From contig JACRDY010000027.1 in NCBI GenBank assembly GCA_016218485.1, positions 1-18,269 on the forward strand: a stretch of 18,269 nucleotides of DNA, in the 5' to 3' direction. Source of the DNA: Candidatus Falkowiibacteriota bacterium. GTDB lineage: Bacteria > Patescibacteriota > Patescibacteriia > JACRDY01. Positions 7,385 to 14,001 of the stretch are shown here, one piece after another; position 1 is the first letter of the stretch, and every line of letters starts with the position of its first letter. The notes under the pieces were generated by a model. It saw only the letters and a program-made list of their open reading frames with translations, ran no database searches and was not told where the DNA came from. The translations under genes and the position numbers were made by a program.

Positions 7385-7506
7385 AGAAACTGGAAATTAG
7401 ATATTGGAAATTGTCTAGAAGCAGCATCTTAGTTAACCAAGATTTTAAAACCCTGGTTAACTGCCACAGGCTGTGTCTTTAATTTCTCATTTCCAATTTC
7501 TAATTT
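7385..7506. repeat. Nested palindrome between nramp and aspS
   Basis: The inner stem GTTAACCA/TGGTTAAC (7432-7439 with 7454-7461) is perfect. Outside it, variants of the word GGAAATTAGATATTGGAAATTG (7391-7413) are mirrored imperfectly by CATTTCCAATTTCTAATTTT (7489-7508). No convincing aspS promoter was found, so aspS may be reached by readthrough past this structure. Confidence 0.6.
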
Positions 7507-8766
7507 TTATTTAATAAAACTCCACAATAATACTAACACACTCACCGTCATCACCGCCGTCGTCAGCCAACCCAAGGTATTTGCCAGAGCGCCATTCTTG
7601 AATTCTCCCATAATCTTCTGGCTATTACTCATTATCATAATAACAAAAAGCAGCGGAACTGCAATGATGCCATTGAGGACGGCCATATACACCAGCGCCT
7701 TAATCGGATTAATGCCAACAAAATTTATTAAGAGACCAATGAGCGTAGAAATGATAATGATCCCGTAAAATCCGTGCGCTTGCTTAAAATTCAACGACAG
7801 ACTGCCCCGAAATTTCAGGGCTTCGCTCAAGCCGTATGACGCGGAGCCGGCCAACACCGGAATCGCCAGCATTGCCGTGCCGACAATACCCACGGCAAAC
7901 AGCCAGTAGGCGTGATCCCCTGCCAGCGGCCGCAAGGCTTGCGCTGCCTGCTGCGCGGTCTCAATATTGGTAACGCCTGAAGCGTGCAGCGAAATGGCTG
8001 CCGTCAAGATAATGAAAAACATGGTGATATTGGAAAACAGCATACCGCTGAACACATCCCAACGCATTTCATGGATTTCGTGAGCGCTGGCGCCTTGACG
8101 ACTCTTGATAAAACGTCGCCCCAGCAGTTCCTCCTCCTCCACTTCTTCGCTGGCTTGCCAGAAAAAAAGGTATGGCGTAATGGTGGTGCCAAAAATAGCC
8201 ACCAGAATAAAGAGGAAATCGGCGCTCCAATGAATCTGCGGCCAGACAACACTTTTGGCGACAGTCCACCAATCCTGCTCAATAAAAAGCCCTGTCGCCC
8301 AGTAGGCCAACAGAAACAGCGCCAAAAATTTTAACACTGTCACATACTTTCTATAGGGCACGGCCACTTCCAAAATAATAATAACGATCGTCACGGTAAT
8401 GGCAAAAAGGGTGAAGGGTAAAGGCGCGAGTAGCTGCAGCGCGCTGGCCATGGCGCCAATATCCACGCCAATATTGAGCGTATTAGCGATAACTAAAAGG
8501 CTGACGCAGGTATACAGCAACGTTTTAGAAAAATGCTGACGAATGACTCCGGCCAAACCCCGGCCGCTGACCATACCAATCCGAGCGCAAATTTCCTGCA
8601 CCGCCGCCATCAGCGGAAAAGTGAAAAACGGCGTCCACAGCGAGGAAAAACCAAAACGCGCGCCGGCCGAAGCGTACGTGCCGATACCCGATGGATCATC
8701 ATCAGACGCCCCGGTAACAAACCCGGGGCCGAGACGTTTCAAAATTTTCTTTACCCACTCAGCCAT
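7507..8766 (-). CDS. NRAMP/SLC11-family divalent metal transporter, atypical metal site
   Basis: Integral membrane protein of 419 residues with about 11 hydrophobic segments and the inverted-repeat NRAMP fold. TM1 carries DDDPSGIGTY (Asp24-Pro25-Ser26-Gly27) where classical Mn/Fe transporters have DPGN. The TM6 unwound region reads FGTTITPYLFFWQASEEVEEE, so Thr197-Pro198-Tyr199 stands in place of Met-Pro-His. Loss of the metal-binding Met is the hallmark I recall for NRAMP-related magnesium/manganese transporters, which makes Mg2+ or Mn2+ import more likely than Fe2+. The gene starts 17 bases after asnS, without a strong ribosome binding site, and is probably co-transcribed with it. Confidence 0.88.
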   Translation of the reverse strand: MAEWVKKILKRLGPGFVTGASDDDPSGIGTYASAGARFGFSSLWTPFFTFPLMAAVQEICARIGMVSGRGLAGVIRQHFSKTLLYTCVSLLVIANTLNIGVDIGAMASALQLLAPLPFTLFAITVTIVIIILEVAVPYRKYVTVLKFLALFLLAYWATGLFIEQDWWTVAKSVVWPQIHWSADFLFILVAIFGTTITPYLFFWQASEEVEEEELLGRRFIKSRQGASAHEIHEMRWDVFSGMLFSNITMFFIILTAAISLHASGVTNIETAQQAAQALRPLAGDHAYWLFAVGIVGTAMLAIPVLAGSASYGLSEALKFRGSLSLNFKQAHGFYGIIIISTLIGLLINFVGINPIKALVYMAVLNGIIAVPLLFVIMIMSNSQKIMGEFKNGALANTLGWLTTAVMTVSVLVLLWSFIK

Positions 8767-8783
8767 ATATCGAAAACCAACAC

Positions 8784-10079
8784 TTACGGCTTGAATCGAT
8801 TAATCAGACGCGGGAACGGGATCGTCTCGCGGATATGTTCCGCCCCGGCAATCCAACCAACGGTCCGCTCGAGTCCCAAACCAAAACCAGAATGTGGCAC
8901 GCTGCCGTATTTCCGTAAATCTAAGTACCATTGGTATTCTTCACCCTGCAAACCTTCAGCCTCAATTTTAGACTTCAAAATCTCGTAATCATCCTCACGC
9001 TGACTACCGCCAATCAGCTCACCCGCGCCTGCCGTGCCGATCAGGTCGTCATTCAGGACCAAATCAGGATTGGCCGGATCGACTTTCATATAGAATGGCT
9101 TGATGCTCGCCGGCCACTTATGAACAAACACCGGCACGCTGCTGTCGCGCGTCAACAGCCCCTCATCATCGTTGCCCAAGTCTTCGCCAAATTTGATGTC
9201 TGAACCTAACTCGTTCAGCTTCTTGATCGCCTCAGTATAGGTCAAGCGAGTAAACGGCGCTTTAATCTTTTTGAGCGGCGTAGTATCACGCTCGAGGATA
9301 GTAAACTCTTGCTGACAATGCATTAAGCAATGCTCCACGATAGCGCAGATCATCTCCTCCTGCAATTTCATGCTATCCTCGTGCTCGACAAAGGCCGCTT
9401 CCGCGTCCATCATCCAAAATTCCGTCAGGTGGCGGCGCGTCTTGGACTTCTCCGCGCGGAAGGTCGGACCGAAGTCAAAACCGCGGCCGACTGACATGAT
9501 GGCCGCTTCCAAATACAGCTGCCCGGACTGCGACAAATACGCTTGCCCTTCATCAAAATAGGTGATACCGAAGAGTTCAGTAGCGCCTTCACAGGCGTTG
9601 GGCGTGATAATCGGCGTGTCAATTTTGATAAACCCCCGCTGGTGATAAAAAGCGTAAATCGCCGTAATCACGGCATCACGAATCCGCTGAATGGCCCATT
9701 GGCGCGGTGAGCGCAGCCACAAATGGCGATGATCCAGGAGAAAATCCGGTCCGTGTTCTTTTTTGGCAATCGGATACTCGCTCGCTCGCTGGATAATTTT
9801 CAAGCCGTCAACGCGCAGCTCAAACACCCCGGGTTTTTTCGGGTGCTCGCTCACCGTGCCAGAGAGCGCGACGGAGCTTTCCATAGTGACCTGTTCACAC
9901 GCGCCCCACACCGCTTCGCTGACGCCGCTCTTTTCGACGACTGCCTGAACGAACCCAGTACCATCCCGAAACTGCAAGAAATACAGGCCGCCGGATGACC
10001 GAAAATTAAAAATCCAGCCCTTAAGGCTAACTGACTGACCGCTATACTCCGCTAATTGTGAAACAAGAATTGAGGTCAT
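8784..10079 (-). CDS. Asparagine--tRNA ligase
   Basis: Class IIb synthetase of 431 residues that charges tRNA-Asn in the cytoplasm. The OB-fold domain (about 15-100) contains LKGWIFNFRSSGGLYFLQF. Motif 2 is FRAEKSKTRRHLTEFWMMD (207-225) and motif 3 is GFGLGLERTV (398-407). The TRRHLTEFWMMDAE wording separates AsnRS from AspRS. Its presence means Asn-tRNA-Asn can be made directly, without the Asp-tRNA-Asn amidation route. It has its own good promoter, with transcription start about 15 bases before the ATG and no Shine-Dalgarno sequence. A tRNA-Asn gene with an Asn-rich leader lies at the other end of the window. Confidence 0.96.
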   Translation of the reverse strand: MTSILVSQLAEYSGQSVSLKGWIFNFRSSGGLYFLQFRDGTGFVQAVVEKSGVSEAVWGACEQVTMESSVALSGTVSEHPKKPGVFELRVDGLKIIQRASEYPIAKKEHGPDFLLDHRHLWLRSPRQWAIQRIRDAVITAIYAFYHQRGFIKIDTPIITPNACEGATELFGITYFDEGQAYLSQSGQLYLEAAIMSVGRGFDFGPTFRAEKSKTRRHLTEFWMMDAEAAFVEHEDSMKLQEEMICAIVEHCLMHCQQEFTILERDTTPLKKIKAPFTRLTYTEAIKKLNELGSDIKFGEDLGNDDEGLLTRDSSVPVFVHKWPASIKPFYMKVDPANPDLVLNDDLIGTAGAGELIGGSQREDDYEILKSKIEAEGLQGEEYQWYLDLRKYGSVPHSGFGLGLERTVGWIAGAEHIRETIPFPRLINRFKP

Positions 10080-10101
10080 ATTTATCAGTAAATTTACTCA
10101 A

Positions 10102-10130
10102 ATTATACGGCAATTTCCTTATATCGTCAA
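10102..10130 (-). promoter_or_regulatory. Promoter of asnS
   Basis: TTGACG (10125-10130), a 17-base spacer and TATAAT (10102-10107) on the minus strand. The predicted start near 10095 leaves about 15 untranslated bases. Confidence 0.8.
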
Positions 10131-10148
10131 TAAAAAACGTAAACAATC

Positions 10149-10195
10149 AGTGCTCTTCTGTGCTTTAGTCTGTGTTATTCTGTGTCCCTGAATTG
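10149..10195. repeat. Degenerate CTGTGnnnTT word repeat
   Basis: CTGTGCTTTAGT, CTGTGTTATT and CTGTGTCCC follow one another. The same vocabulary (ATCTGTGAT) builds the hairpin at 12680-12737. No gene is visible between 10131 and 10253. Confidence 0.5.
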
Positions 10196-10253
10196 CGGAC
10201 ACTGAAGAACGCGAGACCCTGCGGGCACGGACAAACACTGAAATAATCATCAA

Positions 10254-10292
10254 AATTAAACAACTCTCTGCAGTACAGAGAGTTGTTTAATT
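10254..10292 (-). terminator. Terminator of the ABC exporter gene (works on both strands)
   Basis: Perfect 17-base arms AATTAAACAACTCTCTG and CAGAGAGTTGTTTAATT surround the loop CAGTA. It sits 9 bases after the ABC gene stop at 10302. Confidence 0.85.
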
Positions 10293-10301
10293 AATAAAGA
10301 C

Positions 10302-12116
10302 TTACTGGATGAATCCACCGGCCTGCAGTTTCCAGAGCTTGGCATACAGGCCATTCTTCTTTCGACTGAGCTGTTCGTGGGTGCCGTCTTCGGTAATACC
10401 GCCGCTATCCACCACGATGATCCGATCGGCCTTCCGAATGGTTGACAGCCGGTGCGCGATGACAATCACGGTTTTGTCACGCATCAGCTGGCGCAGCGCG
10501 TCCTGAATCAACATTTCAGATTCGCTGTCCAGACTAGACGTCGCTTCATCCAAGACAAGGATCGGCGCGTTGCGCAGTATCGCCCGGGCAATGGCGATAC
10601 GTTGGCGCTCACCGCCGGACAGCTTGACGCCGCGCTCCCCCACATAGGTATCATACCCGTCGGGTGAGTCCATAATGAACTGGTGGCAATGCGCGCGTTT
10701 AGCCGCACGCATCACTGCAGCGTCAGTGGCGCCGGGCCGGCCGTAGCGGATATTTTCTTTGAGTGTCCGGTGAAACAGCACCGGATCCTGCGGCACCAGG
10801 CTGATATTGTGCCACAGACTCTCCTGGGTCACCCGCGCGATATTCTGCCCGTCAATCAGGATCTTGCCGCCGGTCACCTCATGACTGCGCAGGAGCAGCT
10901 TGACGAGCGTGCTCTTACCCGCTCCAGACGGACCAATCACCGCCAGGCGCTGTCTCGCGGGAATACGGAGGTTAAACCGGCGCAGCACTTTACGCGTCTG
11001 GTGGTAGTAGAAATCAACATCACGGAATTCTATCACACCTTGACCTACCTTCAATTTTACCGCGCTGGGCACATCCTTAATCTCATGCGGCAAGAGGAGA
11101 ATCTCGGTCATGTCATTGGCATCAGCCAGATCAGCGTAAATATTACGGAGCATTTTACCGAAATCCCACACCCGAATAATGATATTGAGAATATAGGCCT
11201 GCACCAAGACGAAGTCGCCCACCGTGATCAGCCCCCGCTGCCACAACCGAACGGCCAAATAAAAAATCCCCACTTCCAAAAATACGGTCAGTAACCCCTG
11301 GAAGGCCTCAAAAATATTATCCAGGTTCCAGGTCAGCAGCCGCAGGTCAGTGACTTTTTTAATCGCCCGGTATGAGCTCCTGACCTCACGGGCGTAGCCG
11401 TTGAACAGTTTAACGGTATGGTGGTTGGTAATGGTGTCAGCCAAGAGCCCGGTACTGGCGGTCTCGGCAGCGGCTTTGGCTATGTCATAGCGCAGCTTAA
11501 ACCTGACGAACAAAACGTTGACGCTCATGAAAATGAGCAGCCAGACAAGCATACCGACCGCCAGCCACCAATTGCGGCGCAGGAGCACGGCAATGATGAT
11601 GATAATGTTGACGATCAGCGGCAGGATATGCCAGGATACTTTGTCCGCGATACTCTCAAAAGCCCGGGCGAAATACCGCACCCGCTTGACGAGAGAGCCA
11701 ACAAAGTTATCATTAAAAAAAGAAAAGGAATGACGGTGCAGGTACTCAAAACAAGACTGCTGGAGATCATGTAACACACCTGCCTGGAAGTAGGTCGCCG
11801 CTAAACCGGACAGCCGCCAAAATAACCATTGGATTAATTCCAAAGCCCCAATCACCACGAGGATATAGATGAGCGCTGTGGCAACGACCGTGGTATCCCC
11901 GCTGCCGGTCAAAACATCAAAAAATTTCTTGAAATACAAAGGAATCAGCACGCCGACACTGGAAGCCGTAATGATGAACAGCGTCATGCCCGTGAACAGT
12001 AATTTATACCGCATGGCATGCTGCCAATAAATTTTGACTGTTTGCCGAGTCTTGTTTGCCATACAATATTGTAACCTGGCACAAACCAGGTTACTGATTA
12101 AGACGGGAAAATCCAA
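10302..12116 (-). CDS. ABC exporter half-transporter (fused membrane and ATPase domains)
   Basis: Type IV ABC exporter subunit expected to act as a homodimer in the membrane. The transmembrane domain spans about residues 37-330 (six hydrophobic segments near 37-60, 78-100, 165-180, 185-205, 272-290, 296-318). The ATPase domain has Walker A GPSGAGKST (395-403), Q-loop Gln443, signature LSGGERQ (499-505), Walker B ILVLDEAT (519-526), D-loop SLD and H-loop His555, all intact. The substrate (lipid, drug or peptide) cannot be told. The start is uncertain: the ATG at 12062 (MANKTRQ, residue 19) fits the family better, and the 54 bases before it contain a 9-bp hairpin that looks like untranslated leader. 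It is monocistronic, with its own promoter and terminator. Confidence 0.93.
   Translation of the reverse strand: MDFPVLISNLVCARLQYCMANKTRQTVKIYWQHAMRYKLLFTGMTLFIITASSVGVLIPLYFKKFFDVLTGSGDTTVVATALIYILVVIGALELIQWLFWRLSGLAATYFQAGVLHDLQQSCFEYLHRHSFSFFNDNFVGSLVKRVRYFARAFESIADKVSWHILPLIVNIIIIIAVLLRRNWWLAVGMLVWLLIFMSVNVLFVRFKLRYDIAKAAAETASTGLLADTITNHHTVKLFNGYAREVRSSYRAIKKVTDLRLLTWNLDNIFEAFQGLLTVFLEVGIFYLAVRLWQRGLITVGDFVLVQAYILNIIIRVWDFGKMLRNIYADLADANDMTEILLLPHEIKDVPSAVKLKVGQGVIEFRDVDFYYHQTRKVLRRFNLRIPARQRLAVIGPSGAGKSTLVKLLLRSHEVTGGKILIDGQNIARVTQESLWHNISLVPQDPVLFHRTLKENIRYGRPGATDAAVMRAAKRAHCHQFIMDSPDGYDTYVGERGVKLSGGERQRIAIARAILRNAPILVLDEATSSLDSESEMLIQDALRQLMRDKTVIVIAHRLSTIRKADRIIVVDSGGITEDGTHEQLSRKKNGLYAKLWKLQAGGFIQ
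12071..12094 (-). promoter_or_regulatory. Hairpin at the ABC exporter start
   Basis: GTAACCTGG pairs perfectly with CCAGGTTAC around CACAAA. It lies just upstream of the alternative ATG at 12062 and would bury the only AGG-containing sequence before that start. Confidence 0.5.
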
Positions 12117-12163
12117 ACGCTGTTACAGTGAGGCCATCTCAGTCAGAGACGAAAAACAACGAT

Positions 12164-12192
12164 ATTATACACTATTTCGTATTTAATGAAAA
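12164..12192 (-). promoter_or_regulatory. Promoter of the ABC exporter
   Basis: TTTTCA (12187-12192), 17 bases, TATAAT (12164-12169) on the minus strand, giving transcription start near 12157. Confidence 0.55.
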
Positions 12193-12212
12193 AGTCAGAA
12201 CAAAAAATATAC

Positions 12213-12231
12213 TGGGGACAGGCACGGCGCC
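12213..12231. repeat. REP-like GGGGACAGGCACGGCGCC relic
   Basis: TGGGGACAGGCACGGCGCC matches the widely seen REP wording and the shorter copy at 5325. It sits just upstream of the plus-strand promoter at the edge of the GC-richer block. Confidence 0.45.
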
Positions 12232-12235
12232 CCTA

Positions 12236-12264
12236 TTGACAAAAATAGTATCATGACAGATACT
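12236..12264 (+). promoter_or_regulatory. Promoter of the 50-residue protein gene
   Basis: A perfect TTGACA (12236-12241), a 17-base spacer and GATACT (12259-12264). The start near 12271 would give a leader of about 165 nucleotides. Confidence 0.55.
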
Positions 12265-12340
12265 GTACCTAATACGTTCTTTACCAACTCATCCCCTTCT
12301 CTCTTGACCTTGAGCATTTTCGCTCCAGAAAAAATCTCAC

Positions 12341-12414
12341 GGTGAGGAGGGAAGCGCCAGGGTACGGATACTCGGAAGGTAGTCGACCCGACTGTCATCC
12401 ATACCGCTCCTCCC
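12341..12414 (+). ncRNA. Structured 5' leader RNA element (candidate cis-regulator)
   Basis: Three stacked helices can be drawn. P1 is GGAGG(GA)AGCG (12346-12356) with CGCTCCTCC (12405-12413), carrying a two-base bulge. P2 is GGTACGGAT (12361-12369) with ATCCATACC (12397-12405), with one mismatch and sharing its last base with P1. P3 is AGTCG-ACC-CGACT (12381-12393). The left side of P1 contains a GAGGAGG sequence with no start codon behind it. The element ends 23 bases before the ATG at 12437. It matches no riboswitch class that I recognise. Confidence 0.45.
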
Positions 12415-12436
12415 GATAAATCATAAGGGCAAAAGT

Positions 12437-12589
12437 ATGAAAGAAGCCATGACTCTTGCCTTGACCCTGGTGGTCCTGAAGTTATTCCTGCCGACGCTGT
12501 TCCACAGCGTTGAGGGAGTACTCCTCCAGTTCCTGGGCGTCGTGTCCACCACCATGGACAACGGCATTGTCTTCAACACCCAGTTCTAA
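12437..12589 (+). CDS. 50-residue hydrophobic small protein
   Basis: The frame begins MKEAMTLALTLVVLKLFLPT and ends MDNGIVFNTQF. Residues 4-38 are almost continuously hydrophobic, so this is a small membrane protein, with one or two helices and a short polar tail. AAGGG lies eight bases before the ATG. A structured leader and promoter precede it, and a strong terminator follows, so it forms its own transcription unit. Codon choice is GC-rich, as in the crotonase gene downstream and unlike the AT-rich minus-strand genes. No family is recognised; a toxin-like or membrane-regulator role is possible but unsupported. Confidence 0.6.
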   Translation: MKEAMTLALTLVVLKLFLPTLFHSVEGVLLQFLGVVSTTMDNGIVFNTQF

Positions 12590-12608
12590 CTGCACACAAG
12601 AGCTGACT

Positions 12609-12672
12609 GGCTCCGCGTCATGCGGAGCCTTGTCCTTGAGCCAGCAGAACGGCATATCATGCCGATTTTTTT
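12609..12672 (+). terminator. Tandem hairpins with intrinsic terminator after the 50-residue gene
   Basis: GGCTCCGC/GCGGAGCC (12609-12616 with 12622-12629) is followed by CGGCAT-ATC-ATGCCG (12650-12664) and ATTTTTTT. CTGGCTC (12607-12613) can pair instead with GAGCCAG (12638-12644), so the first hairpin has an alternative fold. Confidence 0.85.
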
Positions 12673-12679
12673 ATACCCC

Positions 12680-12737
12680 AAAACACAGATAATCACAGAT
12701 CTGCGTGATCTGTGATGATCTGCGCTATCTGTGTTTT
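12680..12737. repeat. ATCTGTG-word hairpin
   Basis: The outer arms AAAACACAGATA and TATCTGTGTTTT are perfect (12680-12691 with 12726-12737). The inner arms ATCACAGAT and ATCTGTGAT are also perfect (12692-12700 with 12708-12716). Confidence 0.85.
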
Positions 12738-12755
12738 CGATGGTGTTTTCGATGG

Positions 12756-12784
12756 TTGACTAATAACGTTTTTCTTGATAAAAA
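12756..12784 (+). promoter_or_regulatory. Likely promoter of the crotonase gene
   Basis: TTGACT (12756-12761), 17 bases, TAAAAA (12779-12784). The -10 box is weak. An AGGAGG at 12804-12809 in the leader has no start codon at normal distance. Confidence 0.4.
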
Positions 12785-12899
12785 GACTACAGTACCCAGC
12801 TCCAGGAGGAAGTAAGGGACAACGATCTTTGTGAAAAGCCGCCCTGTCATAGGGAAAGGTCGCGTCGCGATAACAAATCACAGCAGAGGAGGTAATCCA

Positions 12900-13811
12900 G
12901 TGGTGCAGTTCAAGACAAAATTCTTTAGGCCGGAACATGGCCCCGTCGTAGCCTTGGTCCAATGGGACAGCGGCAGGCTGAACGTTCTCAGTCGTGCCGC
13001 GCTGGCCGAGCTGCGGCTGGTGATGCGGGCAATCAATGAGTACGGCCAGGATTTCCCGCTCACGGCCGTGATTCTGACCGGCAACGACAAAGGGCTTGGC
13101 GCCGGGGCCGACGTCAAAGAGCTCTTCGCCGCTTCGCCCTATGACCTCGAGAAGTTCATCAGTGAAGCGCACGCCATCTTCACGGCGATCGAAACCTCGC
13201 CCGTGCCGTGGATCGCGGCCGTGGACGGCTTTTGCCTCGGCGGCTGCCTTGAGCTGGCGCTGGCCTGCAGCGTCATCATCGGTAGCCAAAGCTCCCGCTT
13301 CGGCCTGCCCGAAGTCACGCTCGGTATCATCCCGGGCGCCGGCGGCACGCAGCGTCTGCCCCGCCGCGTCGGCATGAACACCGCGCTGAACTTCATCTTG
13401 AGCGGTGAAATGGTCAAAGGTACCGGCGCGCTGACCAATCATCTGATTGATCGCCTGGCGATGGGCGAACCGGTGGCTGACGCGGTGAAACAGTTCATCA
13501 CAGACGAACTGCCGACGTTCGTCTCACCGAAAACCGCCAGGGTGGCGGTGGAAAACCCGAAAGGGCTGCGCGAGGAAACCGCACGGGAGATCAGCAAGAT
13601 CCTTCTCCCGCATCACCGGCTGGCCGCAATGGTGGCTATGGACACCATGCTCGCCAGCGCGCCCAAAACGCTGGCCGAGGCGCTCAAGTTCGAGCAAAAG
13701 AACTTCCTGCTGATCGCAACCACGCCAACCGCCCGCGCCGCCATGCAGGCGTTCCTGGACAAATCCCAAGCCAAGGCTGCGCCCGTCGAAGCCCCAACAG
13801 CTACCACGTAA
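12900..13811 (+). CDS. Enoyl-CoA hydratase/isomerase (crotonase) family protein
   Basis: Crotonase-fold enzyme of 303 residues. The start is the GTG at 12900 because AGGAGGT (12887-12893) lies six bases upstream; an in-frame GTG at 12831 is poorer. The oxyanion-hole segment is GAGADVKEL (67-75) and the second signature is GFCLGGCLELALACS (110-124). Both acidic residues used by true hydratases appear kept: Glu118 in CLEL and Glu138 in GLPEVTLGIIPGAGGTQRLP. A C-terminal helical region of about 80 residues recalls the end of the FadB/FadJ hydratase domain. By family it would hydrate or isomerise an acyl-CoA, but no partner beta-oxidation gene is here. The gene is GC-richer than its neighbours, on the opposite strand, and may have been acquired horizontally. 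Confidence 0.9.
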   Translation: MVQFKTKFFRPEHGPVVALVQWDSGRLNVLSRAALAELRLVMRAINEYGQDFPLTAVILTGNDKGLGAGADVKELFAASPYDLEKFISEAHAIFTAIETSPVPWIAAVDGFCLGGCLELALACSVIIGSQSSRFGLPEVTLGIIPGAGGTQRLPRRVGMNTALNFILSGEMVKGTGALTNHLIDRLAMGEPVADAVKQFITDELPTFVSPKTARVAVENPKGLREETAREISKILLPHHRLAAMVAMDTMLASAPKTLAEALKFEQKNFLLIATTPTARAAMQAFLDKSQAKAAPVEAPTATT

Positions 13812-13841
13812 CGACACACAACACATCTCTCCACCCCTTGC

Positions 13842-13871
13842 CCCGAGCCTCATTGCTCGGGCTCTTCGTTT
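13842..13871 (+). terminator. Terminator of the crotonase gene
   Basis: CCCGAGC-CTCATT-GCTCGGG followed by CTCTTCGTTT. The U-tract is imperfect. Confidence 0.65.
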
Positions 13872-13877
13872 ATAAAT

Positions 13878-13979
13878 CACAAGAACATTAAAACATTAAA
13901 ACACAAGAACATTAAAACAAATGCGAAGAGCAAGGCTTGTTTTTATGTTCTAGTGTTTTAATGTTTTAATGTTCTTGTG
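13878..13979. repeat. 43-bp-arm hairpin between convergent genes
   Basis: Arms 13878-13920 and 13937-13979 are inverted copies matching at 41 of 43 positions, with a 16-base loop. Both consist of the words ACATTAAA and ACACAAGA. A further direct copy of the right-hand words (TCTTGTGTTTTAATGTTTT) follows to 13999. It separates the convergent crotonase and exchanger genes and could terminate both. Confidence 0.9.
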
Positions 13980-14001
13980 TTCTTGTGTTTTAATGTTTTC
14001 A

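Noticed and set aside
12253..12345. 30-codon plus-strand frame before the 50-residue gene, continuing after a TGA
   Set aside because: Its ATG lies upstream of the predicted transcription start and it has no ribosome binding site; the post-TGA reading overlaps the RNA helices.
12195..12398. Minus-strand 67-codon frame opposite the structured leader
   Set aside because: It reads through a REP relic, a promoter and a structured leader; it has no start signals and no protein-like pattern.
12693..13442. Long minus-strand frame opposite the crotonase gene
   Set aside because: It is a shadow of a GC-rich gene; the plus strand has the crotonase motifs and a strong ribosome binding site.
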